A DNA stretch of 6,904 nt from Candidatus Aerophobota bacterium (GCA_021160405.1 JAGHCO010000223.1:1-6904), one strand, 5' to 3'. Counted from the first letter of the stretch, positions 1-6,160 are shown. Notes: generated by a model not told the origin, from the sequence alone. Translations and numbers: made by a program.

Positions 1-657
1 ATATTTGACTGTTCCATATTATATCCAATTTTTAAAATAATTCCTGTAATATTAGTAATCTTGATAATATTTCTTAAAAACAGAGCAACACGTCTTTTTA
101 GTGTTTATGTGGGTATCACTTATATTCTTTTTGCATTTCTTCAAAGCATTACCGTAACTGAAAAATATGGTTTGGGAATTATTACAATTAATATTATTAT
201 GTTTCCTCTTGTTGCTATTTTTTGGTTATGGGAAGCAGTTGCACAGAAAAATGATTTTACACTACAAAAGCAACCACTATGGAAATATTGGGTTGTTCCT
301 CTGGCATTTTTAGCATTTTGGTACCCTGCGAATCCAAATACACTCATGCCTGACTTCAGTGCCATTTATTTAATTACTAATATGGCTGGCCTAACTTTTT
401 GCATGATGACACCGGTATATCTGGCAATACTTACTCTGTACCACCCCCGGATTAATATAGCAACATTAAGAGTGAATAGTCTTGTTGGGATAATCATTGG
501 CCTTTATAACATAAATACAAATTTCTTTATGCTTCGCGGTGAATTATGGTGGAATGGTATATTGCACATACCTTTGCTATCTATATCCATATATGCTTTT
601 ATCCTTTCGTTTCGAGATGGTTCTTTAGAAAAAAATAAAGGGAATCTGAAAAGATGA
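1..657 (+). CDS. Multi-pass membrane protein of unknown function, 5'-partial
   Basis: The frame is open from base 1 to the TGA at 655-657 (218 codons visible), so the gene begins outside the window; the TTG at 61 is an internal codon and not a convincing start. The product is very hydrophobic, with about seven predicted membrane segments, including stretches around LVILIIFL, GIITINIIMFPLVAIFWLW, AGLTFCMMTPVYLAIL and GILHIPLLSISIYAFILSF. It ends in a short charged tail (RDGSLEKNKGNLKR), probably cytoplasmic. Trp, Tyr and Pro are frequent at the loop boundaries (for example LAFWYPANPNTLMPDF). No catalytic or binding motif is recognisable and I cannot name the family. About 100 bp without a convincing gene separates it from the next gene, so there is no strong operon evidence. 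It is real as a coding region because of its length and clean membrane topology; its function is unknown. Confidence 0.8.
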   Translation: MFDCSILYPIFKIIPVILVILIIFLKNRATRLFSVYVGITYILFAFLQSITVTEKYGLGIITINIIMFPLVAIFWLWEAVAQKNDFTLQKQPLWKYWVVPLAFLAFWYPANPNTLMPDFSAIYLITNMAGLTFCMMTPVYLAILTLYHPRINIATLRVNSLVGIIIGLYNINTNFFMLRGELWWNGILHIPLLSISIYAFILSFRDGSLEKNKGNLKR

Positions 658-750
658 TGATAGCAAGCAAACAGCATCTAACGCAGCATATCTGGCCATG
701 TGTCTTTCACACTTTCCTGGTGGAAAAAGAGCTGGCAAAATTAATTTAAA

Positions 751-756
751 AGAGGT
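751..756 (+). promoter_or_regulatory. Ribosome binding site for the MGMT-like gene
   Basis: AGAGGT lies six bases before the ATG at 763 and fixes that start. The rest of the 658-762 gap shows no convincing promoter, terminator or gene. Confidence 0.6.
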
Positions 757-762
757 AATAAG

Positions 763-1236
763 ATGAGCAAAAAATCCAAATCCTGGCAGGAAAAATTGGC
801 AAATAGTAAAGATTTACCAAAGGTTGAGAAGATCACTGATAAGATGAGCAAAAGATGGGGAAAGGGGACAGTTGTTATTCCAGCACCAAAAGAGGTGGAT
901 GAGATTATGAAAAATGTTCCCAGAAGTAGGCTTATTACCATTAATGAAATTCGCAAAAAACTTGCTGAAAAACACGGTGCTACAATTGGTTGTCCGATAA
1001 CTTGTGGGATTTTTGCCTGGATTGCAGCTCATGCAGCAGAGGAAATGGCAAAAGAGGGAAAGAAAAATATTACTCCTTATTGGCGGACACTAAAAACAGG
1101 TGGAGTTATAAACGAGAAGTATCCTGGTGGAGTAGAGGCTCAAAGGAAACTTTTAGAGAAGGAAGGACATAAGATAATCCAAAAGGGCAAAAAATATATT
1201 GTTGTTGATTTTGAAAAATATCTGGTGAAGATATAA
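763..1236 (+). CDS. MGMT/alkyltransferase-like (ATL) winged-helix protein lacking the acceptor cysteine
   Basis: The 157-residue protein resembles the C-terminal DNA-binding domain of O6-alkylguanine-DNA alkyltransferases. Residues ~50-65 (VPRSRLITINEIRKKL) match the 'P.G.(V/L)T(T/I).(E)IA' entry helix, and residues 104-136 (TPYWRTLKTGGVINEKYPGG, then QRKLLEKEG) match the 'PCHRVI..G......G...Q..LLE.EG' block. At the position of the catalytic PCHR motif it has P105-Y106-W107-R108, so the methyl-accepting Cys is absent; known ATL proteins also replace this Cys (often by Trp) and bind alkylated bases to flag them for repair. Cys77 and Cys81 (GCPITCGIFAW) lie elsewhere and are not the acceptor. 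The N-terminus is Lys-rich and so is the C-terminus, fitting nucleic-acid binding. The family assignment is by motif reading; the damage-sensing role is inference. The ATG start is supported by a good ribosome binding site. Confidence 0.75.
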   Translation: MSKKSKSWQEKLANSKDLPKVEKITDKMSKRWGKGTVVIPAPKEVDEIMKNVPRSRLITINEIRKKLAEKHGATIGCPITCGIFAWIAAHAAEEMAKEGKKNITPYWRTLKTGGVINEKYPGGVEAQRKLLEKEGHKIIQKGKKYIVVDFEKYLVKI

Positions 1237-1293
1237 AAATTGAGATAAAAAAGTTGCTGAGCTATGTCAAAAATGTTCCATACAGAGACAAGA

Positions 1294-1308
1294 CCTGCTT
1301 TCAGCAGG
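1294..1308. repeat. Small perfect hairpin in the 1237-1442 intergenic gap
   Basis: CCTGCT, loop TTC, AGCAGG forms a 6-bp GC-rich stem. It is followed by CTCGCAATGGCA, which resembles the 'TCGCAATGAC' end of intergenic palindromic repeats common in some bacterial genomes. There is no T-tract, so it is not a typical terminator. The rest of the gap (1237-1442) shows no gene and no clear promoter. Confidence 0.35.
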
Positions 1309-1408
1309 CTCGCAATGGCAGAAAAAGGAAACTTAACTTTCGTGAAGATCGGATCCAGAGCAATGTTCCAGGATAAGCTTGGTGACCATTGTTTAAATCG
1401 CCGGATCC

Positions 1409-1427
1409 AAGTTTCTTAATTAAACTT
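1409..1427. promoter_or_regulatory. Inverted repeat just before the DUF3160 ribosome binding site
   Basis: AAGTTT and AAACTT are separated by 7 bases (CTTAATT). The stem ends two bases before the GGAGG at 1430-1434. Flanking CC (1407-1408) could pair with GG (1430-1431) across a two-base bulge, which would partly cover the ribosome binding site. A regulatory role is inference; AT-rich inverted repeats this short also occur by chance. Confidence 0.25.
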
Positions 1428-1429
1428 AT

Positions 1430-1434
1430 GGAGG
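1430..1434 (+). promoter_or_regulatory. Ribosome binding site deciding the DUF3160 start
   Basis: GGAGG sits 8 bases before the ATG at 1443 and 5 bases before the ATG at 1440. It selects this pair of Met codons over the in-frame TTG at 1389, which has no such site. Confidence 0.7.
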
Positions 1435-1442
1435 ATATTATG

Positions 1443-3854
1443 ATGAAAAATAAATATTTAATTTACGCAATTTTAGTATTAGAAGTAATTGGAATAATTT
1501 TTATCAGCGGATGGATTAAACAAACAATGCCTACTCAAGCATCTACATCAAAGACAAAACCAGTTGATTTGTTTAGTGGCCAAACAGAGAAAATAAGTTT
1601 CATAAAGTACTATTCCTTAACTCCTTTAGATATAACTTTACAGGTTTCTCAATATAACCTACCATTAAAAACAAACCAAATATATAATTTTGGTGATTTT
1701 TCTACAAAAATTTCTTTAAGCACTGATGCCTTAAGTCTTTTAGAAAAAAATGGCTTTGTGGTTATTAACAACCCATTCAACCCAAAGGAAGAATATATTA
1801 CCAGACCTTATAAAACTTTAAAAGATAAAAAAATACCGATTTTTATCACTTCGGATTCTTTGTTGCACCTGTATCATATTCAGTTTGATGAAACTCTTAG
1901 GCAAATCGAAGAAAGAGAATTTTATGATAAGATTTGGGAGATTAGTAAACAGCTATTAGATGATTCAATAGAGGAGCATAATAGTGCTGGTGGTGATTTA
2001 AAAGAGGCATCAAGAAGAAATGTGGCGTATTTTGCGGTAGGATTGGAATTGCTGAAACCAAAAGAGGGTCAGATATGCAAAAATGAAAAGCATGGCAAGT
2101 GTTTTATAGACAAATATACCACAACAGATAAGCTTTTTATGAAAGAGGACGCCAAGAAGTATGCTTTTGCAACTCCAGATTTTGTAAAAGATGATGTAGA
2201 AAAAGAGTTGAAGTTAATCAAAAACCATAGGGGATTTTCAAAATCCCCAATTTTTATTTATCGGGAAGATTATTCTCAATATTTGCCGAGGGGACATTAC
2301 ACGAGATCGGAAAAATTAAAGAATTATTTTAAAGCGATGATGTGGTACGGTAGAATGAGTATGCTGCTTAAAGGAAGCCCGAATATTCCAAGAGGTGAAA
2401 CGAGACAAGATGACCCAAAGGGTTTTATCTCTGGTTACGATGCAAAAATTCAAACAATAGGTGCAAGTTTAATTGCCTTAAATTTTTCTAAAAGTAAAGA
2501 ATTAAGAGATAAATGGAACAGGATTTATTCAGTAACTGCTTTCTATGTTGGATTTTCCGATGATCTTGGACCCTATGAGTATATAGATGCGTTAAATTAC
2601 GTTTTTAATGGAACATTTAACCCAAACAACTTAACGGGGGAGAATATTGGAAAGTTAAAGGCAAAATTAGCTGAGTTCAGATCACCCAAGATATATGGAG
2701 GAACAGGGGATGCCGTGTTATTACCGCCGTTTACCCCCAAACAGGCAAACAAGATTTTAGGAAATACAAAGGGATTTAGATTGATGGGACAAAGATTTAT
2801 CCCAGATTCTTACCTATTATCCAGGCTGGTTTCCCCCTATGTTGGGAGGTATACCGGGAAAAATTGCGATAAAGTATTTACCTGTGAAGTTACACCTATT
2901 GGGCCAGTGAGAGCCTTTCCGCGGGGATTGGATGTGATGGCTTTGCTCGGCTGTGAACGTGCGAGAGAAATTTTAATGGAATTGGGCGATACGAAATACG
3001 AGGATTATGAGACTCAGTTTAATAAATTAAAAGAGAAATTTGATAATTTTACCGAGGCTAACTGGCAGAAAAATCTTTATTGGGCATGGCTTTATGCGTT
3101 GAAGCCTTTGTTAAAAAGGTATGAAGAGGGTTATCCAACTTTTATGCAGACCCGGGCATGGCAGGATAAAGAGCTAACCACTTCCTTAGCATCATGGACA
3201 CAGTTAAGACACGATACCATACTCTATGCAAAACAGAGTTATACAATGGTAACCTCGGCAATTCCATATCCTCAAAAACAAGTTGTTGGTTATGTTGAGC
3301 CTGTCCCGTATTTTTATAATAGGTTATTGGCATTAACGCAAATGACAAATAAGGGTTTGGATGAGATGCATGTTTTAGATGATACCCAGAGACATAGACT
3401 CAAAAATTTGCAAGGGATATTGGAAAAACTCGTAAATATATCCAGTAAAGAATTAGAGAACAAAGAATTAACTAAAAAAGATTACGATTTTATCAAAAAC
3501 TTTGGCACTGAATTAAACAGCGTTATTGCCAATGTTGATGAAAAAGCAAAGAAAACAACTGTGGTTGCTGATGTTCATACCGATGGCAATACCCACCAGG
3601 TTTTAGAGGAGGGAGTTGGTTATGTTAGGTTGATGCTCGTCGCCTACAAAGTTCCGGACGGCAGAATTTTAATAGGGGCTGGTCCTGTTATGAGTTATTA
3701 TGAATTTAAACATCCAATGGATGACAGATTGACAGATGAAAAGTGGCGCAATTTACTGGCTTCCAATCCTCCAAAAAGACCAAAATGGACCTATAATTTT
3801 ACTGAAAAAAGGGGACAGGCTACTTTTTCTCTTATATGGTGCTTTAAGGCTTAG
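1443..3854 (+). CDS. Exported/membrane-anchored DUF3160 family protein
   Basis: From the ATG at 1443 the product is 803 residues. Residues 1-4 are basic (MKNK), followed by a hydrophobic segment (~5-24, YLIYAILVLEVIGIIFISGW) without a lipobox Cys, so it is probably a signal anchor or uncleaved signal with the body outside the membrane. DUF3160 hallmarks are clear: TSDSLLHLYHIQFDETLRQ at ~136-154, GQRFIPDSYLLSRLVSP at ~449-465, RAFPRGLDVMALLGCERA at ~490-507, a GYVEPVPYFYNRL segment, and a C-terminal GPVMSYYEF...RLTDEKW...RPKWT block that normally closes the family. Cys pairs C212/C220 and C475/C481 could form disulfides, fitting an extracytoplasmic site. The biochemical function of DUF3160 is not known to me. 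Oddity: the last ~15 residues (KRGQATFSLIWCFKA) come from the 23-bp repeat at 3806-3828 and sequence beyond it, so the native C-terminus was probably replaced after 'NFTE'. No promoter is obvious; the nearest upstream gene ends ~200 bp earlier. Confidence 0.9.
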   Translation: MKNKYLIYAILVLEVIGIIFISGWIKQTMPTQASTSKTKPVDLFSGQTEKISFIKYYSLTPLDITLQVSQYNLPLKTNQIYNFGDFSTKISLSTDALSLLEKNGFVVINNPFNPKEEYITRPYKTLKDKKIPIFITSDSLLHLYHIQFDETLRQIEEREFYDKIWEISKQLLDDSIEEHNSAGGDLKEASRRNVAYFAVGLELLKPKEGQICKNEKHGKCFIDKYTTTDKLFMKEDAKKYAFATPDFVKDDVEKELKLIKNHRGFSKSPIFIYREDYSQYLPRGHYTRSEKLKNYFKAMMWYGRMSMLLKGSPNIPRGETRQDDPKGFISGYDAKIQTIGASLIALNFSKSKELRDKWNRIYSVTAFYVGFSDDLGPYEYIDALNYVFNGTFNPNNLTGENIGKLKAKLAEFRSPKIYGGTGDAVLLPPFTPKQANKILGNTKGFRLMGQRFIPDSYLLSRLVSPYVGRYTGKNCDKVFTCEVTPIGPVRAFPRGLDVMALLGCERAREILMELGDTKYEDYETQFNKLKEKFDNFTEANWQKNLYWAWLYALKPLLKRYEEGYPTFMQTRAWQDKELTTSLASWTQLRHDTILYAKQSYTMVTSAIPYPQKQVVGYVEPVPYFYNRLLALTQMTNKGLDEMHVLDDTQRHRLKNLQGILEKLVNISSKELENKELTKKDYDFIKNFGTELNSVIANVDEKAKKTTVVADVHTDGNTHQVLEEGVGYVRLMLVAYKVPDGRILIGAGPVMSYYEFKHPMDDRLTDEKWRNLLASNPPKRPKWTYNFTEKRGQATFSLIWCFKA
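3806..3828. repeat. 23-bp direct repeat, left copy
   Basis: Five A, then GGGGACAGGCTAC, then five T. It is identical and in the same orientation as 6040-6062, 2234 bp away. The ends are complementary (AAAAAG/CTTTTT), so it can form a weak hairpin. On the - strand it contains GTAG followed by CCTGTCCCC; a GTAG/GGAG tetranucleotide next to a palindrome is a known trait of REP elements mobilised by Y1 (TnpA_REP) transposases. No such transposase is present here. This copy lies inside the 3' end of the DUF3160 frame, where it encodes KRGQATF. Confidence 0.8.
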
Positions 3855-3880
3855 GGTTGAAGAAAAAAAGCCTTCGTTGA

Positions 3881-4263
3881 ATATGGGATAAGGAAAAAAT
3901 TGAGGATTATGAAAAGATAGAAGAGGATGAGCAAATAGAAGTAAAAGGCAAATATGTGGTTGAATGGCATCCTGCAGGAGAAGGAAAAATAAAGGATAGG
4001 CTTGCAATAGAATTTCTGACAAAGATAATTGAAAAAGAGAAAAAATTTTCAAAGGCAAAGTCAAAAACAACATGGGAGAAGATTGTTGAAGTTAAGGTTC
4101 CAGAGTTTACAAAGGAAGTTAAAGAAGGATTTTTGAAATATAAATCAGCAATGGAAAAAGCAAAAAATCTTGATGAGGAGATAACCAGAATAGACAGGGC
4201 AATAGACAGACTTGTTTATGATTTGTATGGGCTTACCAAAGATGAGATAGATGGAGTAGGCAA
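3881..4263 (+). pseudogene. C-terminal remnant of a TaqI/Eco57I-like DNA methyltransferase or type IIG restriction enzyme
   Basis: This frame opens directly after a TGA at 3878-3880 and has no natural start; the GTG at 3956 is internal to the homologous-looking sequence. The peptide is charged and helical and runs into DRLVYDLYGLTKDEID, ending near 4258. That pattern is a recognised signature at the C-terminal end of N6-adenine methyltransferases of the type IIG/Eco57I/TaqI-specificity class ('ID.LVY.LYGLT.EEI'). The catalytic NPPY motif and the methyltransferase core are missing, so only the last ~125 residues remain and no activity is expected. The preceding 3829-3880 also contains an open +1-shifted stretch (LYGALRLRVEEKKPSLN) that may be an earlier, frameshifted piece of the same gene. 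The frame then enters the palindromic repeat at 4264 and reads through it to 4339. Family level is fairly sure; the exact enzyme class is not. Confidence 0.6.
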
Positions 4264-4335
4264 TTTCCTCCCCCTTGAGGGGGAGAAATCTATCATTTTC
4301 CTTTTCTCCCCCCTTGAGGGAGAGGGAAAAGGAAT
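4264..4335. repeat. Paired GC-rich palindromic repeats (REP/MITE-like insertion)
   Basis: Two related palindromes stand 39 bp apart. The first is a perfect 7-bp stem, CTCCCCC / GGGGGAG around TTGA (4268-4285). The second spans 4300-4332 with outer arms CCTTTTC / GAAAAGG and an inner CCC-TTGA-GGG, with one bulge. The 21-bp cores (4265-4285 and 4304-4324) agree at 18 positions. The composition is strikingly unlike the AT-rich surroundings. Such 'CTCCCCCTTGAGGG' palindromes are typical of dispersed intergenic repeats. It seems to have inserted into the 3' end of the methyltransferase remnant. Confidence 0.65.
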
Positions 4336-4446
4336 TTGACATTACTGAAATCTGTCTGGGGAGGGAAATTTGAAGAGATGTACGAAAAACTTCCTATAAG
4401 GGATGAAGCTTTGAGGGTTACCGAAAAGGTGAAAGAGGATGTTTAA
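4318..4446 (+). pseudogene. Short coding remnant before fic, possibly the true C-terminus of the broken methyltransferase
   Basis: A frame open from 4318 to TAA 4444-4446 encodes, after the repeat-derived start, LLKSVWGGKFEEMYEKLP and then IRDEALRVTEKVKEDV. The residue composition is protein-like and different from the repeat. The simplest reading is that this was once continuous with the DRLVYDLYGLT segment upstream and was separated from it by the palindromic repeat, with a change of frame (frame 2 to frame 1). Alternatively it is a separate small gene starting at ATG 4378 (22 codons). Its stop overlaps the fic start by 8 bases, suggesting former translational coupling. I do not recognise a family with certainty. 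Confidence 0.4.
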
Positions 4447-5485
4447 ACCGAAATTTATAATTACGAATAAAATAAATAACTCTCTTCTTGAGATAGAAAG
4501 GGCAAGGGGATTTTTGGAGGCGGCAAAATTAAAAGAGGAGTGGATTAAGGAAATGCAGAGCGAAGCCATTATACTTGAGTCTCACCATTCAACTCATATT
4601 GAAGGCACTCAATTGACTTTAAAACAGGCCAGAGAAATACTTGCAGGGAAATCATTGAGGGGGATAAGAAAGGATGACCGTCAGGAACTTCTAAACTACA
4701 GAAAGGCAATGGATTTTGTAGCTGAATATCTCGGGGAAAAATCCAAAATCACAGAGGCTTTGATAAAAGAGATTCATAGGATACTGGTTAAAGATGTGAG
4801 AGGTGGTTCTCTTGAGCCCGGGAAGTATAGAAAGGTTCAAAATTATGTGGTGAATTCTTTAACCGGAGAGATCATTTATACTCCTCCGCCCCCTTCTAAA
4901 GTCCCAAAACTTATGAGAGAATTTGTTAGATGGCTAAATGAGGAAGCCAGTATTTCGCCTGTTCTTATAGCTGGTATTGCGCAATATCAATTTGTTGATA
5001 TCCATCCTTTTCTGGATGGAAATGGGAGAACGGCTCGACTTCTCTGCACACTTATTCTTTACCAAAACGGGTATGATTTTAAGAGACTTTTCTCTCTATC
5101 TGAATACTACGATAAAGACCGTCCTTCTTATTACAATGCTATACAATTGGTAAGAAATAATGATATGGACATGACCTACTGGCTGGAATATTTCACAGAA
5201 GGGCTGAAAAATCAGCTTATAGAAGTAAAAATAAAAGGAGAGATGGCTATCAAAAAAGAGGTTATTCTTGAGAAGGCTGAAAGGTTAAATTTGAACCAGA
5301 GGCAGCAAGAAATTCTAATATACTTGGTGGATGAAAAGAGAGTATCAGTAGAAAAAATAGTCCGAAGGTTTAATTGGGTAAGAAGAACCGTCCAGCGAGA
5401 TCTCGTAAAACTGGTTAATTTGGGTTTTGTTAAGGAAGTGGCTAAGAGCAAGACAGATCCAACAAAGTATTATGAATTGCTATGA
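4439..5485 (+). CDS. Class II Fic protein (predicted AMP-transferase) with C-terminal winged helix
   Basis: The 348-residue protein is complete. The active-site loop is HPFLDGNGRT at residues 189-198, a full match to HPFx(D/E)GNGR: His189 is the expected base, Asp192 is at the Mg-binding position and Arg197 is at a phosphate-binding position. An N-terminal inhibitory helix motif, STHIEG at 51-56, fits (S/T)xxxE(G/N); Glu55 should block ATP gamma-phosphate until relieved, as known for class II Fic enzymes. A flap segment (TGEIIYTPPPP, ~142-152) precedes the catalytic helix. Residues ~281-348 form a winged helix-turn-helix (LNQRQQEILIYL, then VRRTVQRDLVKLVNLGF), as in other bacterial Fic-wHTH proteins, pointing to DNA binding or autoregulation. 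Start: ATG 4439 is the first possible codon after an in-frame TGA at 4430; AGAGG abuts it directly and the codon overlaps the preceding frame's stop, so translation is probably coupled. It is intact between two broken genes. The target protein cannot be told from sequence. Confidence 0.92.
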   Translation: MFKPKFIITNKINNSLLEIERARGFLEAAKLKEEWIKEMQSEAIILESHHSTHIEGTQLTLKQAREILAGKSLRGIRKDDRQELLNYRKAMDFVAEYLGEKSKITEALIKEIHRILVKDVRGGSLEPGKYRKVQNYVVNSLTGEIIYTPPPPSKVPKLMREFVRWLNEEASISPVLIAGIAQYQFVDIHPFLDGNGRTARLLCTLILYQNGYDFKRLFSLSEYYDKDRPSYYNAIQLVRNNDMDMTYWLEYFTEGLKNQLIEVKIKGEMAIKKEVILEKAERLNLNQRQQEILIYLVDEKRVSVEKIVRRFNWVRRTVQRDLVKLVNLGFVKEVAKSKTDPTKYYELL

Positions 5486-5526
5486 CAAATTACTGCGACA
5501 ATACTGTGACAGGTTACTGTGTCACA
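5483..5526. promoter_or_regulatory. Tandem and inverted repeat array after fic, candidate operator
   Basis: Beginning on the fic stop codon there are three consecutive units, TGACAAATTACTG (5483-5495), CGACAATACTG (5496-5506) and TGACAGGTTACTG (5507-5519), then TGTCA. Units one and three agree at 11 of 13 positions. A perfect inverted repeat, TGTGACA / TGTCACA, sits at 5505-5511 and 5520-5526 around an 8-base spacer. It lies between fic, whose product has a winged helix, and the start of the PLD gene at 5542, so it could be a regulator-binding site. That role is inference; no -35/-10 pair is convincing here. Confidence 0.45.
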
Positions 5527-5541
5527 AATTGAGGATGGGAT

Positions 5542-6034
5542 ATGATTAAAAAATTCCTAAAATGGCTTGCAAAAGTATTCGGCATATCCCTTGAACCTTC
5601 TTTTGAAATAGTTGATAACATAGACATTTTTGTAAGAGACAAACTAAACTCAATGCTTGAAGATGCAGAATCTTTTGATATTGCCACTGGATACTTTCAA
5701 ATTTCTGGCTGGAGGAAATTTGCCACCTCTGTTGATGAACTGTTGAAAAAGGGGGAAAGGTAAGGCTTTTGATAGGTGATGTTTCAAGGGAATATCTCTT
5801 CTCCCAAACAGCAAGATTCCTGCTCCATCTTATAAAAAACCCTCAAATAGAGGCAAGAACCATAAAGCCAAGGCTTCTCCATGCTAAAGTTTTCATGGCT
5901 AAGGCAAGAGATAAGCTAAAACTTCTATTTGGCTCAAGTAATCTTACCATAGGGGGACCGAAGCAAATATTGAGCTCAACACCTATGAAATTCTGGATTT
6001 AGATTCAGAGAAAGCAAAAGGCTTTATGAAATGA
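5542..6034 (+). pseudogene. PLD-family nuclease domain (N-terminal part), two frameshifts, truncated
   Basis: ATG 5542 follows GAGG (5531-5534) at good spacing. The first frame encodes a basic amphipathic start and the domain entry IFVRDKLNSMLEDAESFDIATGYFQISGW, typical of PLD-like domains fused to helicases or found in restriction-like genes. It stops at 5761-5763, but the next frame continues at once with KVRLLIGDVS...RTIKPRLLHAKVFMA...KLKLLFGSSNLTIGG. This holds the HxK part of the HKD motif (His codon 5880, Lys 5886) and the GSSN motif (5931-5942). It shifts again after GG into TEANIELNTYEILDLDSEKAKGFMK, ending at TGA 6032-6034. Both shifts fall in runs of exactly five G (5751-5755 and 5952-5956); one extra G in each would restore a single frame. 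The protein ends where the second half (helicase or second PLD motif) should follow, five bases before the right-hand 23-bp repeat. It is non-functional as read; the shifts could be sequencing errors, but the truncation would remain. Confidence 0.8.
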
Positions 6035-6039
6035 AAAGG

Positions 6040-6062
6040 AAAAAGGGGACAGGCTACTTTTT
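6040..6062. repeat. 23-bp direct repeat, right copy
   Basis: This is identical to 3806-3828 and in the same orientation. It lies five bases after the end of the truncated PLD frame and seven bases before the -35 box of the pspC promoter. Together the two copies bound the methyltransferase-Fic-PLD block. Confidence 0.8.
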
Positions 6063-6068
6063 ATAAGC

Positions 6069-6096
6069 TTGACAATTGAGTGAAAAATTTAATAAT
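6069..6096 (+). promoter_or_regulatory. Predicted sigma-70-type promoter for the PspC gene
   Basis: TTGACA at 6069-6074 is a perfect -35 box. AATAAT at 6091-6096 matches the -10 consensus at five of six positions, with a 16-base spacer. Transcription should begin around 6103, before the chosen start at 6161. This also argues against the GTG at 6080, which falls inside the promoter. Confidence 0.6.
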
Positions 6097-6160
6097 TGGG
6101 AAGTCAAAAGACCCAAAATTTTTGATAAAAGCTAAACTATTACTCGAAAAGGTGAGAATT

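Noticed and set aside
698..766. 22-codon reading frame before the MGMT-like gene
   Set aside because: It has no ribosome binding site and no recognisable residues, and it simply overlaps the next start out of frame.
1272..1409. Short direct repeats AATGTTCCA (1272, 1362) and CGGATCCA (1350, 1402)
   Set aside because: At 8-9 bp and with irregular placement they are within chance expectation; no duplicated context surrounds them.
1389..1442. TTG at 1389 as the DUF3160 start
   Set aside because: It has no ribosome binding site, and the extra 18 residues precede a normal signal-anchor start at ATG 1443, which has GGAGG at 8 bases.
3846..3874. AAGGCTT / AAGCCTT inverted repeat as a terminator after DUF3160
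   Set aside because: The loop is 15 bases, it is not followed by a T-tract on the + strand, and the stem is only 7 bp. It also overlaps the DUF3160 stop.
3142..4073. Minus-strand open frames across the DUF3160 3' end and the methyltransferase remnant
   Set aside because: They mirror strongly coding + strand frames, lack ribosome binding sites and show no family motifs.
4264..4335. Palindrome pair as a CRISPR or a rho-independent terminator
   Set aside because: There are only two imperfect copies with no regular unique spacers, and no T-tract follows either stem.
4336..4341. TTGACA before fic as a -35 box
   Set aside because: No -10-like hexamer lies 15-19 bases downstream; the region there is GGGAGG-like. 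The overlap with the preceding stop points to coupling instead.
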